DNA of 64,000 nucleotides from Fagopyrum homotropicum (lineage: Eukaryota; Streptophyta; Magnoliopsida; Caryophyllales; Polygonaceae). A program made the translations under genes and the position numbers. Numbering within the stretch: position 1 is the stretch's first letter; each line of letters begins with the position of its first letter. The notes under the pieces were generated by a model. The model had not been told where the DNA came from. It ran no database searches and saw only the letters and a program-made list of their open reading frames with translations. Location: positions 116,120,916 through 116,184,915 of the forward strand of contig BSWB01000001.1 in NCBI GenBank assembly GCA_033239125.1. The letters run 5' to 3'. Positions 10,901 to 19,425 of this stretch are shown here, in pieces.

Positions 10901-13853
10901 GGAAACATCGGAAGCTCCTCAAGGATCATTGGAAGCTCCGAAAGCAATGGAACTCAAACCACTTCCTACTCATCTAAGGTACGCTTTTCTTGGATCTAAT
11001 TCCACCTTCCCGGTTATCGTTAGTTCCGAATTAAGCATAGATGAACATGAGCAGCTCATGATTGTCCTTAGGAAACATAGAAAAGCCATAGGCTATACTA
11101 TTGAGGACCTGGTAGGAATTAAACCCTCCCTATGCATGCATAAGATACTAATGGAGGAAGACTTTAGAACTTCGAGACAACCTCAAAGGCGGTTGAATCC
11201 GACCATGAAGGAGGTTGTCAAGAAGGAAATTCTTAAACTTCTTGATGCAGGTATCATCTATCCTATCTCCGATAGCAAGTGGGTGAGCCCGGTTCAAGTA
11301 GTCCCGAAGAAGGGAGGAATGACGGTCATCACCAATAAGAACAACGAACTCATTCCTACCCGAACCGTAACCGGATGGCGAATGTGTATAGACTACCGCA
11401 AGCTCAACAACGCAACGCGGAAGGATCACTTTCCATTGCCATTCATCGATCAGATGCTTGAAAGGTTAGCACAACATTCATACTTTTGCTACCTTGACGG
11501 TTATAGTGGCTTCTTTCAGATTCCGATACATCCGGATGATCAAGAGAAGACCACATTCACGTGCCCTTGGGGTACGTTTGCCTATAGGAGAATGCCGTTC
11601 GGGCTTTGCAACGCCCCAGCCACCTTTCAACGGTGCATGATGGCCATCTTCTCCGAATATGTAGAGGAAATCATGGAAGTCTTCATGGATGACTTCTCCG
11701 TTTACGGTTCCTCTTTTAACGATTGTCTTTCTAACCTTTCTCTTGTTTTGCAAAGATGTGAAGACACTAACCTAGTTCTTAATTGGGAGAAGTGTCAATT
11801 CATGGTTAAGGAAGGAATCGTGTTAGGTCACTTAGTCTCTAGTAGAGGGATAGAGGTAGACAAGGCTAAGATAGAGACCATAGAGAAACTTCCTCCCCCA
11901 ATTTCGGTGAAAGGGATAAGAAGTTTCCTAGGACATGCTGGATTCTATAGACGTTTTATTCAAGACTTTTCTAAGATATCAAAACCTCTCACTAATCTAT
12001 TGATGAAGGATGCGGTTTTTGAGTTTTCGCAGGAATGTTTAGATGCGTTTAACACCATTCGGCAAGCTCTAATTTCAGCACCTATTATCCAACCTCCAAA
12101 TTGGACTCTTCCCTTCGAGATTATGTGTGATGCTAGTGACGTAGCCATTGGAGCTGTTCTTGGGCAACGAAAGGAAGGACGAACCCACGCCATCTACTAC
12201 GCTAGCAAGACGCTAGACGAAGCTCAGCTCAACTACGCCACCACAGAGAAGGAATTTTTAGCCATTGTCTACGCTATTGACAAGTTTCGCTCTTATCTTG
12301 TAGGTGCAAAGGTGATTGTCTACACGGATCATGCTGCGATCCGGTACCTCCTTGCGAAGAAAGATGCGAAGCCAAGGCTGATTAGATGGATTCTTCTCCT
12401 ACAAGAATTCGATCTTGAGATCCGCGACAAGAAAGGCTCGGAAAATTCTGTTGCGGATCATTTGAGTCGTCTAACACATCTAGAGGACGACCATTTGCCC
12501 ATTGATGACTCCTTTCCGGACGAACACCTACATATCATAGAGGAGTGCATCAAGGTAATCTCCAAGGGTAACGAACCATGGTTTGCTGATTTCGTTAACT
12601 ATTTGGTTTGCCAGGAGATACCACCCGGATTGTCATACGCACAAAGGAAGAAGTTCTTCAAGGACGTCCGGGAATACCATTGGAACGAGCCTCTCCTCTT
12701 TAAGAGAGGTCCGGATGGCATCATCCGGCGATGTGTGCCGGAAGATGAGATGCAAAGTGTCATCCGCCATTGTCATTCACTACCCTGTGGAGGACACGCT
12801 AGTTCTAATAAAACTAGCGCAAAGGTATTGCAATCTGGATTCTATTGGCCTACTTTATTTAAAGATGTGCAATCCTTTGTTTCTTGTTGCGATGCTTGTC
12901 AAAGGACAGGCAATATCTCTAGAAGGAACGAGATGCCCCTCAACAACATCCAAGAGGTGGAGATTTTCGACGTTTGGGGAGTCGATTTCATGGGACCATT
13001 CCCTTCTTCTTGTGGAAACCAATACATATTATTGGCGGTAGACTACGTTTCTAGATGGGTGGAAGCAATTGCCTCTCCCACAAATGATGCCATGGTGGTG
13101 GTTAAGTTCTTCAACAAGACCATCTTTCCGCGATTCGGGACACCAAGGACGATCATTAGTGATGGAGGTTCTCACTTCATAGCCCGTCGCTTTGAAGCTC
13201 TTCTAGCCAAGTATGGGGTTACTCACAAGATCGCTACCCCTTACCATCCACAAACGAGTGGACAAGTTGAGATCTCAAATAGAGAGATCAAGGGAATTCT
13301 AGAGAAGACGGTTTCAAGAACTAGGAAAGATTGGTCCTTGAAACTAGATGACGCATTATGGGCATACCGGACTGCATACAAGACTCCCATAGGAACCACA
13401 ACATACAACCTTGTGTATGGGAAATCTTGTCATTTACCGGTAGAGCTAGAGCACAAAGCGTTTTGGGCTATCAAATGGCTGAATTTCAGCATGAAGGAAG
13501 CGGGAGAGAAGCGTCTCCTAGACATCAACAAGCTGGATGAGCTCCGTTTGAACGCCTACGAAAACGCTAAGATCTACAAGGAAAGAGCAAAGCGTTGGCA
13601 TGATAAGCATATCATTCCAAAGGACTTCAAAGAAGGAGATCAAGTCCTTCTCTTCAATTCGAGACTTTGCCTCTTTCCAGGTAAGTTAAAATCTCGTTGG
13701 ACTGGACCGTTTCTAATTAAACGTATTCTCCCCCATGGTGCAGTTGAAGTATGGGGTGAAGCTAGTGGAAGCTTTAAGGTGAACGGCCAACGACTCAAGA
13801 AGTACTCGCCGGAACTCCAATCTGAGGAGTTTGCACCTACCGCACTCGAATAA
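7980..13853 (+). CDS. Athila-type Gag-Pol polyprotein (capsid, protease, RT, RNase H, integrase), intact
   Basis: One open frame of 1957 codons starting 77 bp after the PBS. The N-terminal ~110 residues are charged and coiled-coil-like and end in an Arg/Ser-rich stretch. The retrotransposon Gag domain spans about residues 175-345; no CCHC knuckle is visible, and an Asn-rich run (about 415-465) follows instead. The aspartic protease has DLGAS at 723-727. Reverse transcriptase shows FMDD at 1235-1238, RNase H begins around the Asp at 1384, and integrase has an HHCC finger near 1597-1641 and a D1669, D1728, E1764 triad with D-x58-D-x35-E spacing. There is no chromodomain. The linker between protease and RT (about residues 908-953) encodes palindrome cluster 3. 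The frame shows no stop or frameshift, fitting a recent insertion. Confidence 0.95.
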   Translation: MRRFRNTEDLLPLDQELEKTLRQRRKENRMAEENERDLQTELAEREAQLRWNETLRQDEMDRHQSQVNSLQDMIVQMKIKMSDLEDKVGKKSSRRRSRSKRRNHSSADDSDSSMPPLEEIDPTININPFNSQGAANRRIPPRNARVERVDNEPRTLGQRMDPTQQPCRLGVNFDAEDVQGFSFNLQVITLVRQSQFGGTSAESPHQHLQNFECMMETMRPKSATTNSYKHKPFFFSLKGKALSWYQALPNGKLDTWEDLSAEFLTKFFPSSKTAELRGKINAFSMRPNESLFQSWERFQDLLLDCPHHGISKLALLEIYYKGLDAGTQFNLQSLSCGTFMDMREDDAWDFIEKQARVIEKYSHRKVEGNRVEQGAKLTHEAQNQIFSLNNEIKELKETIKTNFPKQQEKDVGYLGSNNGGDNTNRNNNNRNNNRNSNWNGNNNNRNNNNWNNNRGSNNNNWRSNQQNSGNSYPSNSNPLTPPSSSSTPLKSQGQSSNGENNTGKEKPDPMLETILGKLQGMENRLIKVDDRVSKIDKAQKVLENQMFDHAEEVPRNQGKLPGKTEDNPKGRVMAITTRSGVTTTDPQPTFVEVPVEKDKEKGKEKEDIYVPPPAFKPPLPFPQSRARARLDKQFGKFIELMSKLHINIPFIDAIVGMPAYGKFLKELLSNKRKLEDFGEVKMSSDSSDLIKTMKEKMPPKLKDPGSFCIPIGVGEVTYDALCDLGASVSIIPLALCRKIGLGDPKPVKMTLYMADRSITRPVGIVEDVPVKLGKFFVPIDFVVLDIPADSPVPIILGRPFLVTSGCMVDCKNGRLAFDIGEEKVEFVLSTLVKEPIFDEDIYDIQDEEGLSREEVSAILFNDPLQKVITMSLTNVGGEEECKEEIEALEAQEEMHEVEFEKLHDEAENIRIHGHTLYSTTVDSTTKIDHHSRAFHGRGIEEETVILAVEDGDRHTSSTSSNSSPTHSTSLETSKETSEAPQGSLEAPKAMELKPLPTHLRYAFLGSNSTFPVIVSSELSIDEHEQLMIVLRKHRKAIGYTIEDLVGIKPSLCMHKILMEEDFRTSRQPQRRLNPTMKEVVKKEILKLLDAGIIYPISDSKWVSPVQVVPKKGGMTVITNKNNELIPTRTVTGWRMCIDYRKLNNATRKDHFPLPFIDQMLERLAQHSYFCYLDGYSGFFQIPIHPDDQEKTTFTCPWGTFAYRRMPFGLCNAPATFQRCMMAIFSEYVEEIMEVFMDDFSVYGSSFNDCLSNLSLVLQRCEDTNLVLNWEKCQFMVKEGIVLGHLVSSRGIEVDKAKIETIEKLPPPISVKGIRSFLGHAGFYRRFIQDFSKISKPLTNLLMKDAVFEFSQECLDAFNTIRQALISAPIIQPPNWTLPFEIMCDASDVAIGAVLGQRKEGRTHAIYYASKTLDEAQLNYATTEKEFLAIVYAIDKFRSYLVGAKVIVYTDHAAIRYLLAKKDAKPRLIRWILLLQEFDLEIRDKKGSENSVADHLSRLTHLEDDHLPIDDSFPDEHLHIIEECIKVISKGNEPWFADFVNYLVCQEIPPGLSYAQRKKFFKDVREYHWNEPLLFKRGPDGIIRRCVPEDEMQSVIRHCHSLPCGGHASSNKTSAKVLQSGFYWPTLFKDVQSFVSCCDACQRTGNISRRNEMPLNNIQEVEIFDVWGVDFMGPFPSSCGNQYILLAVDYVSRWVEAIASPTNDAMVVVKFFNKTIFPRFGTPRTIISDGGSHFIARRFEALLAKYGVTHKIATPYHPQTSGQVEISNREIKGILEKTVSRTRKDWSLKLDDALWAYRTAYKTPIGTTTYNLVYGKSCHLPVELEHKAFWAIKWLNFSMKEAGEKRLLDINKLDELRLNAYENAKIYKERAKRWHDKHIIPKDFKEGDQVLLFNSRLCLFPGKLKSRWTGPFLIKRILPHGAVEVWGEASGSFKVNGQRLKKYSPELQSEEFAPTALE
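10711..10835 (+). promoter_or_regulatory. Palindrome cluster 3 (inside the pol coding region)
   Basis: In the poorly conserved linker between protease and reverse transcriptase: TTCCACGACCGTGGA (10730-10744), TTCCACGACC (10745-10754), the full palindrome TTCCACGGCCGTGGAA (10779-10794), then ACCGTAATTT (10806-10815, 11 bp later) and GGCCGTGGAA (10817-10826). The words match those in the LTR although they must also be read as protein. Function unknown. Confidence 0.5.
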
Positions 13854-14096
13854 GTGCGAGATTGGTCTAGCTACGGACCTTAAACAAAGCGCTTCTTGGG
13901 AGGCAACCCAAGGTATTGCATTCTCGTTTTTGTTTTCGATTCATAGATTAGTTTAGAATAGACGTTTTCGCTTTATTTTGCCTCGATTTCTTCCGGTATG
14001 TTCGTGTTTTTGGTTGTAGGAACGATGGAAAAGGAGAAAGGAGGATAATGTCAAAGAAAAGTGATGAAATTTGGACTTTGAAGCTTTACAGAGGGT

Positions 14097-14220
14097 TCCA
14101 CGGTCTAAATCACGGTCGTCATAGCTACAGTGGCCGTAATTCTCAAAAGCCTGTGAAAAATCACCAAAACCACGGGTCCGTACATTTCCACGGCCGTGCT
14201 TTGCCCCGACAGACCGTGAT
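14097..14220 (+). promoter_or_regulatory. Palindrome cluster 4 (upstream of internal TATA)
   Basis: Words include TTCCACGGTC (from 14097), ATCACGGTCGTC, GTGGCCGTAATT (from 14130), CCACGGGTCCGT, CACGGCCGTG (14189-14198) and ACCGTGAT (14213-14220, spaced as in the LTR modules). It ends about 20 bp before the internal TATA box. Confidence 0.55.
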
Positions 14221-14241
14221 TTTTGAAATTTTGCCTGCGAG

Positions 14242-14248
14242 TATAAAA
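14242..14248 (+). promoter_or_regulatory. Internal TATA box, candidate promoter of the second ORF
   Basis: TATAAAA about 440 bp before the second ORF and directly after palindrome cluster 4, mirroring the cluster-TATA order of the LTR. The decayed relative has TATAAAAA at 32590-32597 in the equivalent place. This suggests that the second ORF is expressed from its own transcript; inferred, not shown. Confidence 0.5.
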
Positions 14249-14616
14249 GCCACACTTCATCACAAAAACACCACTACCCTTCCCCAATTCCACGACCTAG
14301 ATACCGAAAACACGAACCCTCTCCAAATTCTTCATTTTCTAATCGTTTTCAACGATTCTTCGTCCTAAGCTGCAGCAAATCCAACCACGAACAAGATCCA
14401 AGCAACAAATCGAGTGGAAATCGATCAACAAACGCACATTTTGGATTTTTCAATCCGAAAAAGAGGTTAATTCTTTCTCTTCGATTCTCGCGGATTTGGT
14501 TCGTTTTTGCCATAGATTTTTAGAAAGAACTGACAAGGATTGGAAGGAATTAGATTAGGACTGCTTATTGTGGTGTTATTTGGTGAATTTGCTGAGATTC
14601 ACGAAATTCTGTAACG

Positions 14617-14672
14617 AATCACGGTCTCTGGAGGTTCCACGGCCGTGGTTTCTATAGAACAGACCGTGATTT
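14617..14672 (+). promoter_or_regulatory. Palindrome module 5 (leader of the second ORF)
   Basis: AATCACGG (14617-14624), TTCCACGGCCGTGGTT (14635-14650) and ACCGTGATTT (14663-14672). The half-sites flank the centre by 10 and 12 bp, nearly the same layout as module 2. It ends 10 bp before the ATG, so it would sit in the 5' leader of the RNA. Confidence 0.55.
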
Positions 14673-14682
14673 TTGGAGAAAA

Positions 14683-16251
14683 ATGGATTTCGTAAGGAGA
14701 GTTTCGGGAAGGATAAAGGAGAAGAAAGGGGACCAAAATAAGAAAAGAAAGGGCAACCCCTCCACATCTAGGGCACCACCACCCTCATCTCCCTCACCAC
14801 CATCCTCACCTTCACCTCCATCTTCACCACCTCACCCTAGCATCCCAACCATACATGATGACCACCTAGCTGCATTTGAGAGGATAGAGAAGAGGGCAGT
14901 GATTGGCCCTAGGTATTTGTTGTTGGAGGATCTACATCCTCTCAACATAGTTGACGATCTTACATGGCTCTTGGATAGAGCCGGATTGACCGTCTTCACG
15001 AACATTCGTGAAGACGCCTATGAGGAGATCACCCGAGAGGTTGTGACGTCTTTCGAGCACAGCCATGTTGATAGGACTGTCTCCTTCCGTCTCATGAATC
15101 GAGACTACCAGTTGAGTATAGTTGAGTTTGGGGCCATTTTCGGGTTCCATGAGACCTACAATGGTCGATTCCCTAGCGGTATCTACCCTAAGGATTTCTG
15201 GGAGGAGGTAGCCATGATCTACGCCGACGAGGACCGTTGGCAACCCGCTGATACCAAGGCTAGATTGATGTACCATCTAGCCTTGAAGATAGCTCACCGT
15301 GTTCTTTCGGAGTGTCTCTTTCCTAGGACGGAGACGCCCCAAAAGATCAAGACGGATGAGCTATTCCTGCTATACTGTATGCTCTACGGTCGCCGCGCAG
15401 ATTGTGCTACTCTTTTGGCGGCTACAATGAGTAAATTGAAGAACAAGAGGAAGGGGAACATTGGTTATGGAGGGATAGTGACCCACATAGCTAGGACATT
15501 CGGAGTGGATTTTTCTGGTTGCACCCGCATACCCGCCGTACCTCTAGGATTACATGCGTTCAAGGTTAGGGGACTCATCTTCCCCACACATAGAGGGCCG
15601 CCTTATGCGGGCATGCCTTGGGAGAGTAGGACAGGCAGAGGGATTGAGTGGCTGCCGGAGTATTCCATTGTGGCGGGACGCCACAATTGGAAGGAGACGT
15701 TCGCTGCGATGCATGCGAACAGGCTAGGAGCTCCCCTTTACGTTCCACCGCCAGTTGTGGATGAGGAGGAGATGGGAGAGCAGTACGAGAGTGGTGGAGG
15801 AGCGGAGCAGGAGTTCGGCTCGTTTCCGGATCAGCCGGAAGCGGCCCCGGATGTACCTAGGCGCTCTCCACGCCCAGCTAGAGCTTCAGGCTCGTCATCT
15901 CGCCGCGCCAGCGTGAGTGAGAGGCCCACGTGGATGACTACACCTCCCACTTGGTACGATACACCCCCTCCTTGGTCCACGACGCAGCCAGCAGCACCAC
16001 CACCACCACCAGCACCAGCACCAGCCGATGCCCCCGCATGGTATGGTCACCCCCCGGGATGGTACGAGCAGATGCCGGATTGGGCTACCGGACTTTCAGA
16101 GAGAGTTGGAGCACTAGAGATCCGGGCGGATGCTAGAGACGGACGCCTAGACGACCTTGACCACATGATGAGGGATGTCTACCGCCAGCAGTTTGGGCGG
16201 TTCTATGATCCGAGTTTCTCTCCATTCCCACCACCACCGCCGCCGCAGTGA
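14683..16251 (+). CDS. Second ORF of the Athila-type element (Athila ORF-1-like protein, env position)
   Basis: 522 codons. A basic N-terminus is followed by a Pro/Ser-rich stretch (about residues 27-58), then a globular region (about 65-345) that recalls the Athila ORF-1 / plant transposon protein families (Pfam PF03078-like, from memory). Next come an acidic patch, a Trp/Tyr/Pro-rich repeat region (about 405-475) and a short heptad-like segment before an oligo-Pro tail. No signal peptide or membrane segment is visible, so an envelope function is not supported despite its position between pol and the 3' LTR. It is open and has its own candidate promoter. Role unknown; it could be a structural, DNA-binding or host-interaction factor. 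Confidence 0.75.
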   Translation: MDFVRRVSGRIKEKKGDQNKKRKGNPSTSRAPPPSSPSPPSSPSPPSSPPHPSIPTIHDDHLAAFERIEKRAVIGPRYLLLEDLHPLNIVDDLTWLLDRAGLTVFTNIREDAYEEITREVVTSFEHSHVDRTVSFRLMNRDYQLSIVEFGAIFGFHETYNGRFPSGIYPKDFWEEVAMIYADEDRWQPADTKARLMYHLALKIAHRVLSECLFPRTETPQKIKTDELFLLYCMLYGRRADCATLLAATMSKLKNKRKGNIGYGGIVTHIARTFGVDFSGCTRIPAVPLGLHAFKVRGLIFPTHRGPPYAGMPWESRTGRGIEWLPEYSIVAGRHNWKETFAAMHANRLGAPLYVPPPVVDEEEMGEQYESGGGAEQEFGSFPDQPEAAPDVPRRSPRPARASGSSSRRASVSERPTWMTTPPTWYDTPPPWSTTQPAAPPPPPAPAPADAPAWYGHPPGWYEQMPDWATGLSERVGALEIRADARDGRLDDLDHMMRDVYRQQFGRFYDPSFSPFPPPPPPQ

Positions 16252-17593
16252 TCGATGCATGACAGTTTGTTTTAGACATTCCCGCCACCTCTTGTGAGTT
16301 TCTTTTTCTTTTGCTTTCTTTTGTTCTTTCTTGTGAACATTAGGGACAATGTTCGCCCTAAGTATGGGGTGGGATGTACTAAATGTTTGTAATAACTCTA
16401 CTCTCTATGTTTGCTTCATTCAAGACTATCATTGCATGTTCATTATGTGTTGCACGTTTCCTTATTTGCATTGCATGAAAAAGAACTTTAAAAACCCATA
16501 AAAATTGAAAAATTTTGAAAATTTTGAGCTTCTAATGAATTGAGATGATTTCCATGATAATCACTACTTGTGAATTGAGTTTGATGACAATTGCATGCTT
16601 AAAAGGATTGTAAATTGAAAAGAATTTGAATGAATGAATTTTACCTCTTTTGCAAGTTCTATAATGTGAAAATATTGCTTAAATCATGTTGAGGGATTGA
16701 AGTTGAAATCACATTATAAGTTCCTATACTTCTTGTTGAAATGATTAAGGCAATTCGATACTTTCTTCCTTCTTTCTTTGATCATCTAGCTCCTCATTGA
16801 AATATTAGCCTCCTTTACCCGTCCGGGAACTTGGAAAAGTGAAAGAGAAAAAGGCATGTTTGATGTGGGAAGGCCATGAGAGCAATTATTTGCAATCAAT
16901 TGAATAGAAAGAAATTATAGGTTTGGGGAAGTCAATCATGACGATGAGTAACTCGGCACCATTCACATAGCCGGGTGTTTGTGTCTTGCCAAAGTCGGAT
17001 TGAGCGATATTCCTAGCGGATTATGGTATGTGCGCTAAGGGTTTGAGGCATCTCTTGCAATTTTGAGAAACGCCAACCTCCTAGGCTTCGGTTTTTGTGC
17101 ACCTCTATTCATAACTCCAAAAGTAAAGTCGAAAAATGAAAAGAAGAGAGCGAAGCTCTAAGTGAAGTGTTGCGGAAACCGCAAAAGAAGAAGAAGGTAG
17201 TTGTCCACTTTCCCGGATTTATGCACCACTCTCCCTTAAAGTTTTCCCTTCCTTTCCATACTCTAGACCTTTTCTTTGAAAGTCCTTAAGATCAAAAGAA
17301 TGTTATATGACTTGGTGATCTAAATTGAAGTTCTTATAATTGATTTTGATAATATTTGAAGGTTATAATGCTTGTTTGAAAGTTAAATTTGTTCATGAGT
17401 TTTCTTTGCCCTTTTACTCTCTAATTAAGTGTGTGAAAGTTTGAAAAACGATTGAAGCAAGGTTTGAGAATGATCTATTCTTTAGAAGTCACATTCATCC
17501 AAAAGAAGGTACACATATTTCATCCTAACTCTTGTTTAAAGCTTTTTGAAAGACCTTGCTTAGGGACAAGCAAGTGTTAAGTATGGGGTTATT
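16252..17593 (+). other. 3' non-coding region with two polypurine tracts
   Basis: About 1.34 kb, AT-rich, no ORF. The word AAGTATGGGGT occurs twice, each after a TAGGGACAA word: at 16360-16376 (AAGTATGGGGTGGGATG), just after the second ORF, and at 17579-17593, abutting the 3' LTR. The second is the plus-strand primer; the first may be a central or ancestral tract. Confidence 0.75.
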
Positions 17594-19300
17594 TGTTAAC
17601 ATGAAATATTGTGATATTTTAGGCACGTTTTCTAAACGTATTTGAGTCTTATTGATAGTCTTTGATTGAACTTTGTGCATATGTGAACTAGTATTGCCTA
17701 TATTGTCGATATGGATGTCTACATGAGTTCTATGTTGATTATAGGTGATTTGGAGCTAATTCCGAACGGAATCAAGCATAGGAGAGTTGAGTCGATATGT
17801 CCATAGATCGAGGACACTTTTTGAAGCAATTTGGAGTCTTAGATTGAAGAATGCACGAGTTAGGGAAGAATCACGTTCTTACCCTAAATTACGCCCTAAA
17901 ACACGGCCGTACCACAAACCACGTTCAGAATTACGGCCGTGGATTCAGAGTCAAAATTCGATGTTCATTCCAGGGGATTCTACGGCCGTGGAACTAACCG
18001 TAATTGTTTCCACGACCTAAATTACGGTCGTGGAATCTTCCACGACCGTGATCTTGGCGAATCTTTTCGCCATGTTTCGAAGCCATGATCTTTTGAAGAT
18101 TGGGCCGGGCCGACACTTTGCCCTGCATTATAAAAAGACGGATGAAGCAAGATTCCGTCACCTCGCTTACGACCTTTCAACCCTCGCTTAGCGGCAAACC
18201 CTCATCTTGGAGGTAATTTGGAGATCTCATTAAAGATCAAAGTTCGTATTGGAGAGTTGCTGTTTGTGATCTTCGTGTTTGTGGAAGATCGAAGTTTCTT
18301 GGAGGGTTTTTGCAAGAAGATTTCTCTTCTTGCTTAGGTTTGATTTAGGATCGGATTGACATCCCGTTTCTTTTCTTTCCTAAGATTGTGATTGTTTACT
18401 CCGTTTTGAATCCCTTGATAAACGCTTGTTCTTGACTGTGATTCTGAGATTTATTTGAAGATTATTGACCGTTCTTGAAAATTCCCATCTTTTGTCTTTT
18501 AATTCTTGAATTGATATCGATATGACTGTTATTGGCTAAAAACCCTTAACAATTCTAAGGTGAAGGGTTGATAGTTGTGGCTTAGATGATGATAGATCGA
18601 TCGTAAATAGATTAGACCCTGAGAGTTAGAGAATTATCGTCGACAACCCTAAATTACGGGCTGTTCTTGAGTTCCACGACCGTGGAATCTCAAGAACTAA
18701 CCGTGATTTACCTTAAGTCTACGAACCTGCTTTTACTTTAATCTAAAGTTAAAGATTGGCTTTAGCTTAGTTTAGACTTGTCTTTTATAGGTGGTAGTGA
18801 AGCCTCAACAACCTCTACCTCGATTGTGAGCCTCAACAACCTCAATCGGATAAGTTAGTCTTGATCTTTAGATTATAAGTTTGGGTATTTGATGCTAATC
18901 CTCGTCTTTAGAATCTTTCTATATTGAGCCTCAACAACCTGTATAGGGAGTGTCTTTTAGGTGAGTTACATAAGGTTTTTGGAACCTCAACCGTACGATT
19001 ATCTTACATTAGTATACCTTTGCATATCTCAACTCTGTCTTTATATCATTAAGTATATCTTGAATCGATTGCCACAGCTGGATATCTGGATCTTTAGGAT
19101 TGTTGTTTTCCCAATAATTTGCAAAACTCCTATATTTACTTGCTTGATAACCTGCAACCGAGTTCGTTCCACCCAAATCCCTGTGTTCGATACTCTGGAA
19201 TTCTTGCTTAACTACGTCGATCCATACACTGCGGGTTCGCTTGCTTGATTCTAGTTTTATAAATTTAAAGCTTATTTGCACACACCTCTAGGGGCGAACA
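17594..19300 (+). repeat. 3' LTR of the Athila-type element
   Basis: Same length as the 5' LTR and differs at four positions that I can see (17881, 18015, 18366, 19224). It carries the same TATA box (about 18129), palindrome clusters (17902-18052 and 18653-18709) and repeated GAGCCTCAACAACCT words. Followed by the target duplication ATATC (19301-19305). Confidence 0.95.
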
Positions 19301-19305
19301 ATATC

Positions 19306-19425
19306 CTAGTCTCACTAAATTTTAATTTTGTTTTCTAAACTCCTCTAACCCTATCAAAGCGAAACGAAAAAAAATCCGGTCCTTACATCAGATCCCCCTC
19401 AAAATAAGTTTCGTCCCGAAACTTA
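19306..19425 (-). repeat. Second LTR start plus polypurine tract of a Tekay-like element (copy 2)
   Basis: On the minus strand, TTTCGGGACGAAACTT is followed by a good purine tract (GAGGGGGATCTGA) and then by TGTAAGGACCGG, an LTR-like start related to TGTAATATCCGG of the main LTR. Only about 78 bp of that LTR remain before the Athila insertion. Two LTR/tract boundaries in a row mean that the host element is rearranged or composite. Confidence 0.5.

Larger units (their letters stand above)
13854..14682 (+). other. Spacer between gag-pol and the second ORF, with internal promoter signals
   Basis: Non-coding 829 bp. Contains palindrome cluster 4 (14097-14220), a TATA box (14242-14248), a leader-like CA-rich stretch and palindrome module 5 (14617-14672) ending about 10 bp before the next ATG. 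The same arrangement, in diverged form, is found in the decayed relative at 32310-32700. Confidence 0.7.
6172..19300 (+). mobile_element. Full-length, young Athila-type Ty3/gypsy retrotransposon
   Basis: 13.1 kb with identical-length LTRs (6172-7878 and 17594-19300, 1707 bp each), TG...CA ends and a perfect 5-bp target duplication ATATC (6167-6171 and 19301-19305). Internal order: PBS complementary to tRNA-Asp, an uninterrupted gag-pol ORF, a spacer with its own TATA box, a second ORF, a long 3' non-coding region and a polypurine tract. I count four LTR differences by eye (6459/17881, 6593/18015, 6944/18366, 7802/19224), so the insertion is recent. Both large ORFs are open and the element could be autonomous. 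The Athila lineage follows from the tRNA-Asp PBS, the gag type, the AAGTATGGGG tract and the extra ORF after pol. Confidence 0.95.

Noticed and set aside
14683..16251. Envelope protein interpretation of the second Athila ORF
   Set aside because: No signal peptide, transmembrane segment or cleavage-site-like features are visible; position alone is not enough.
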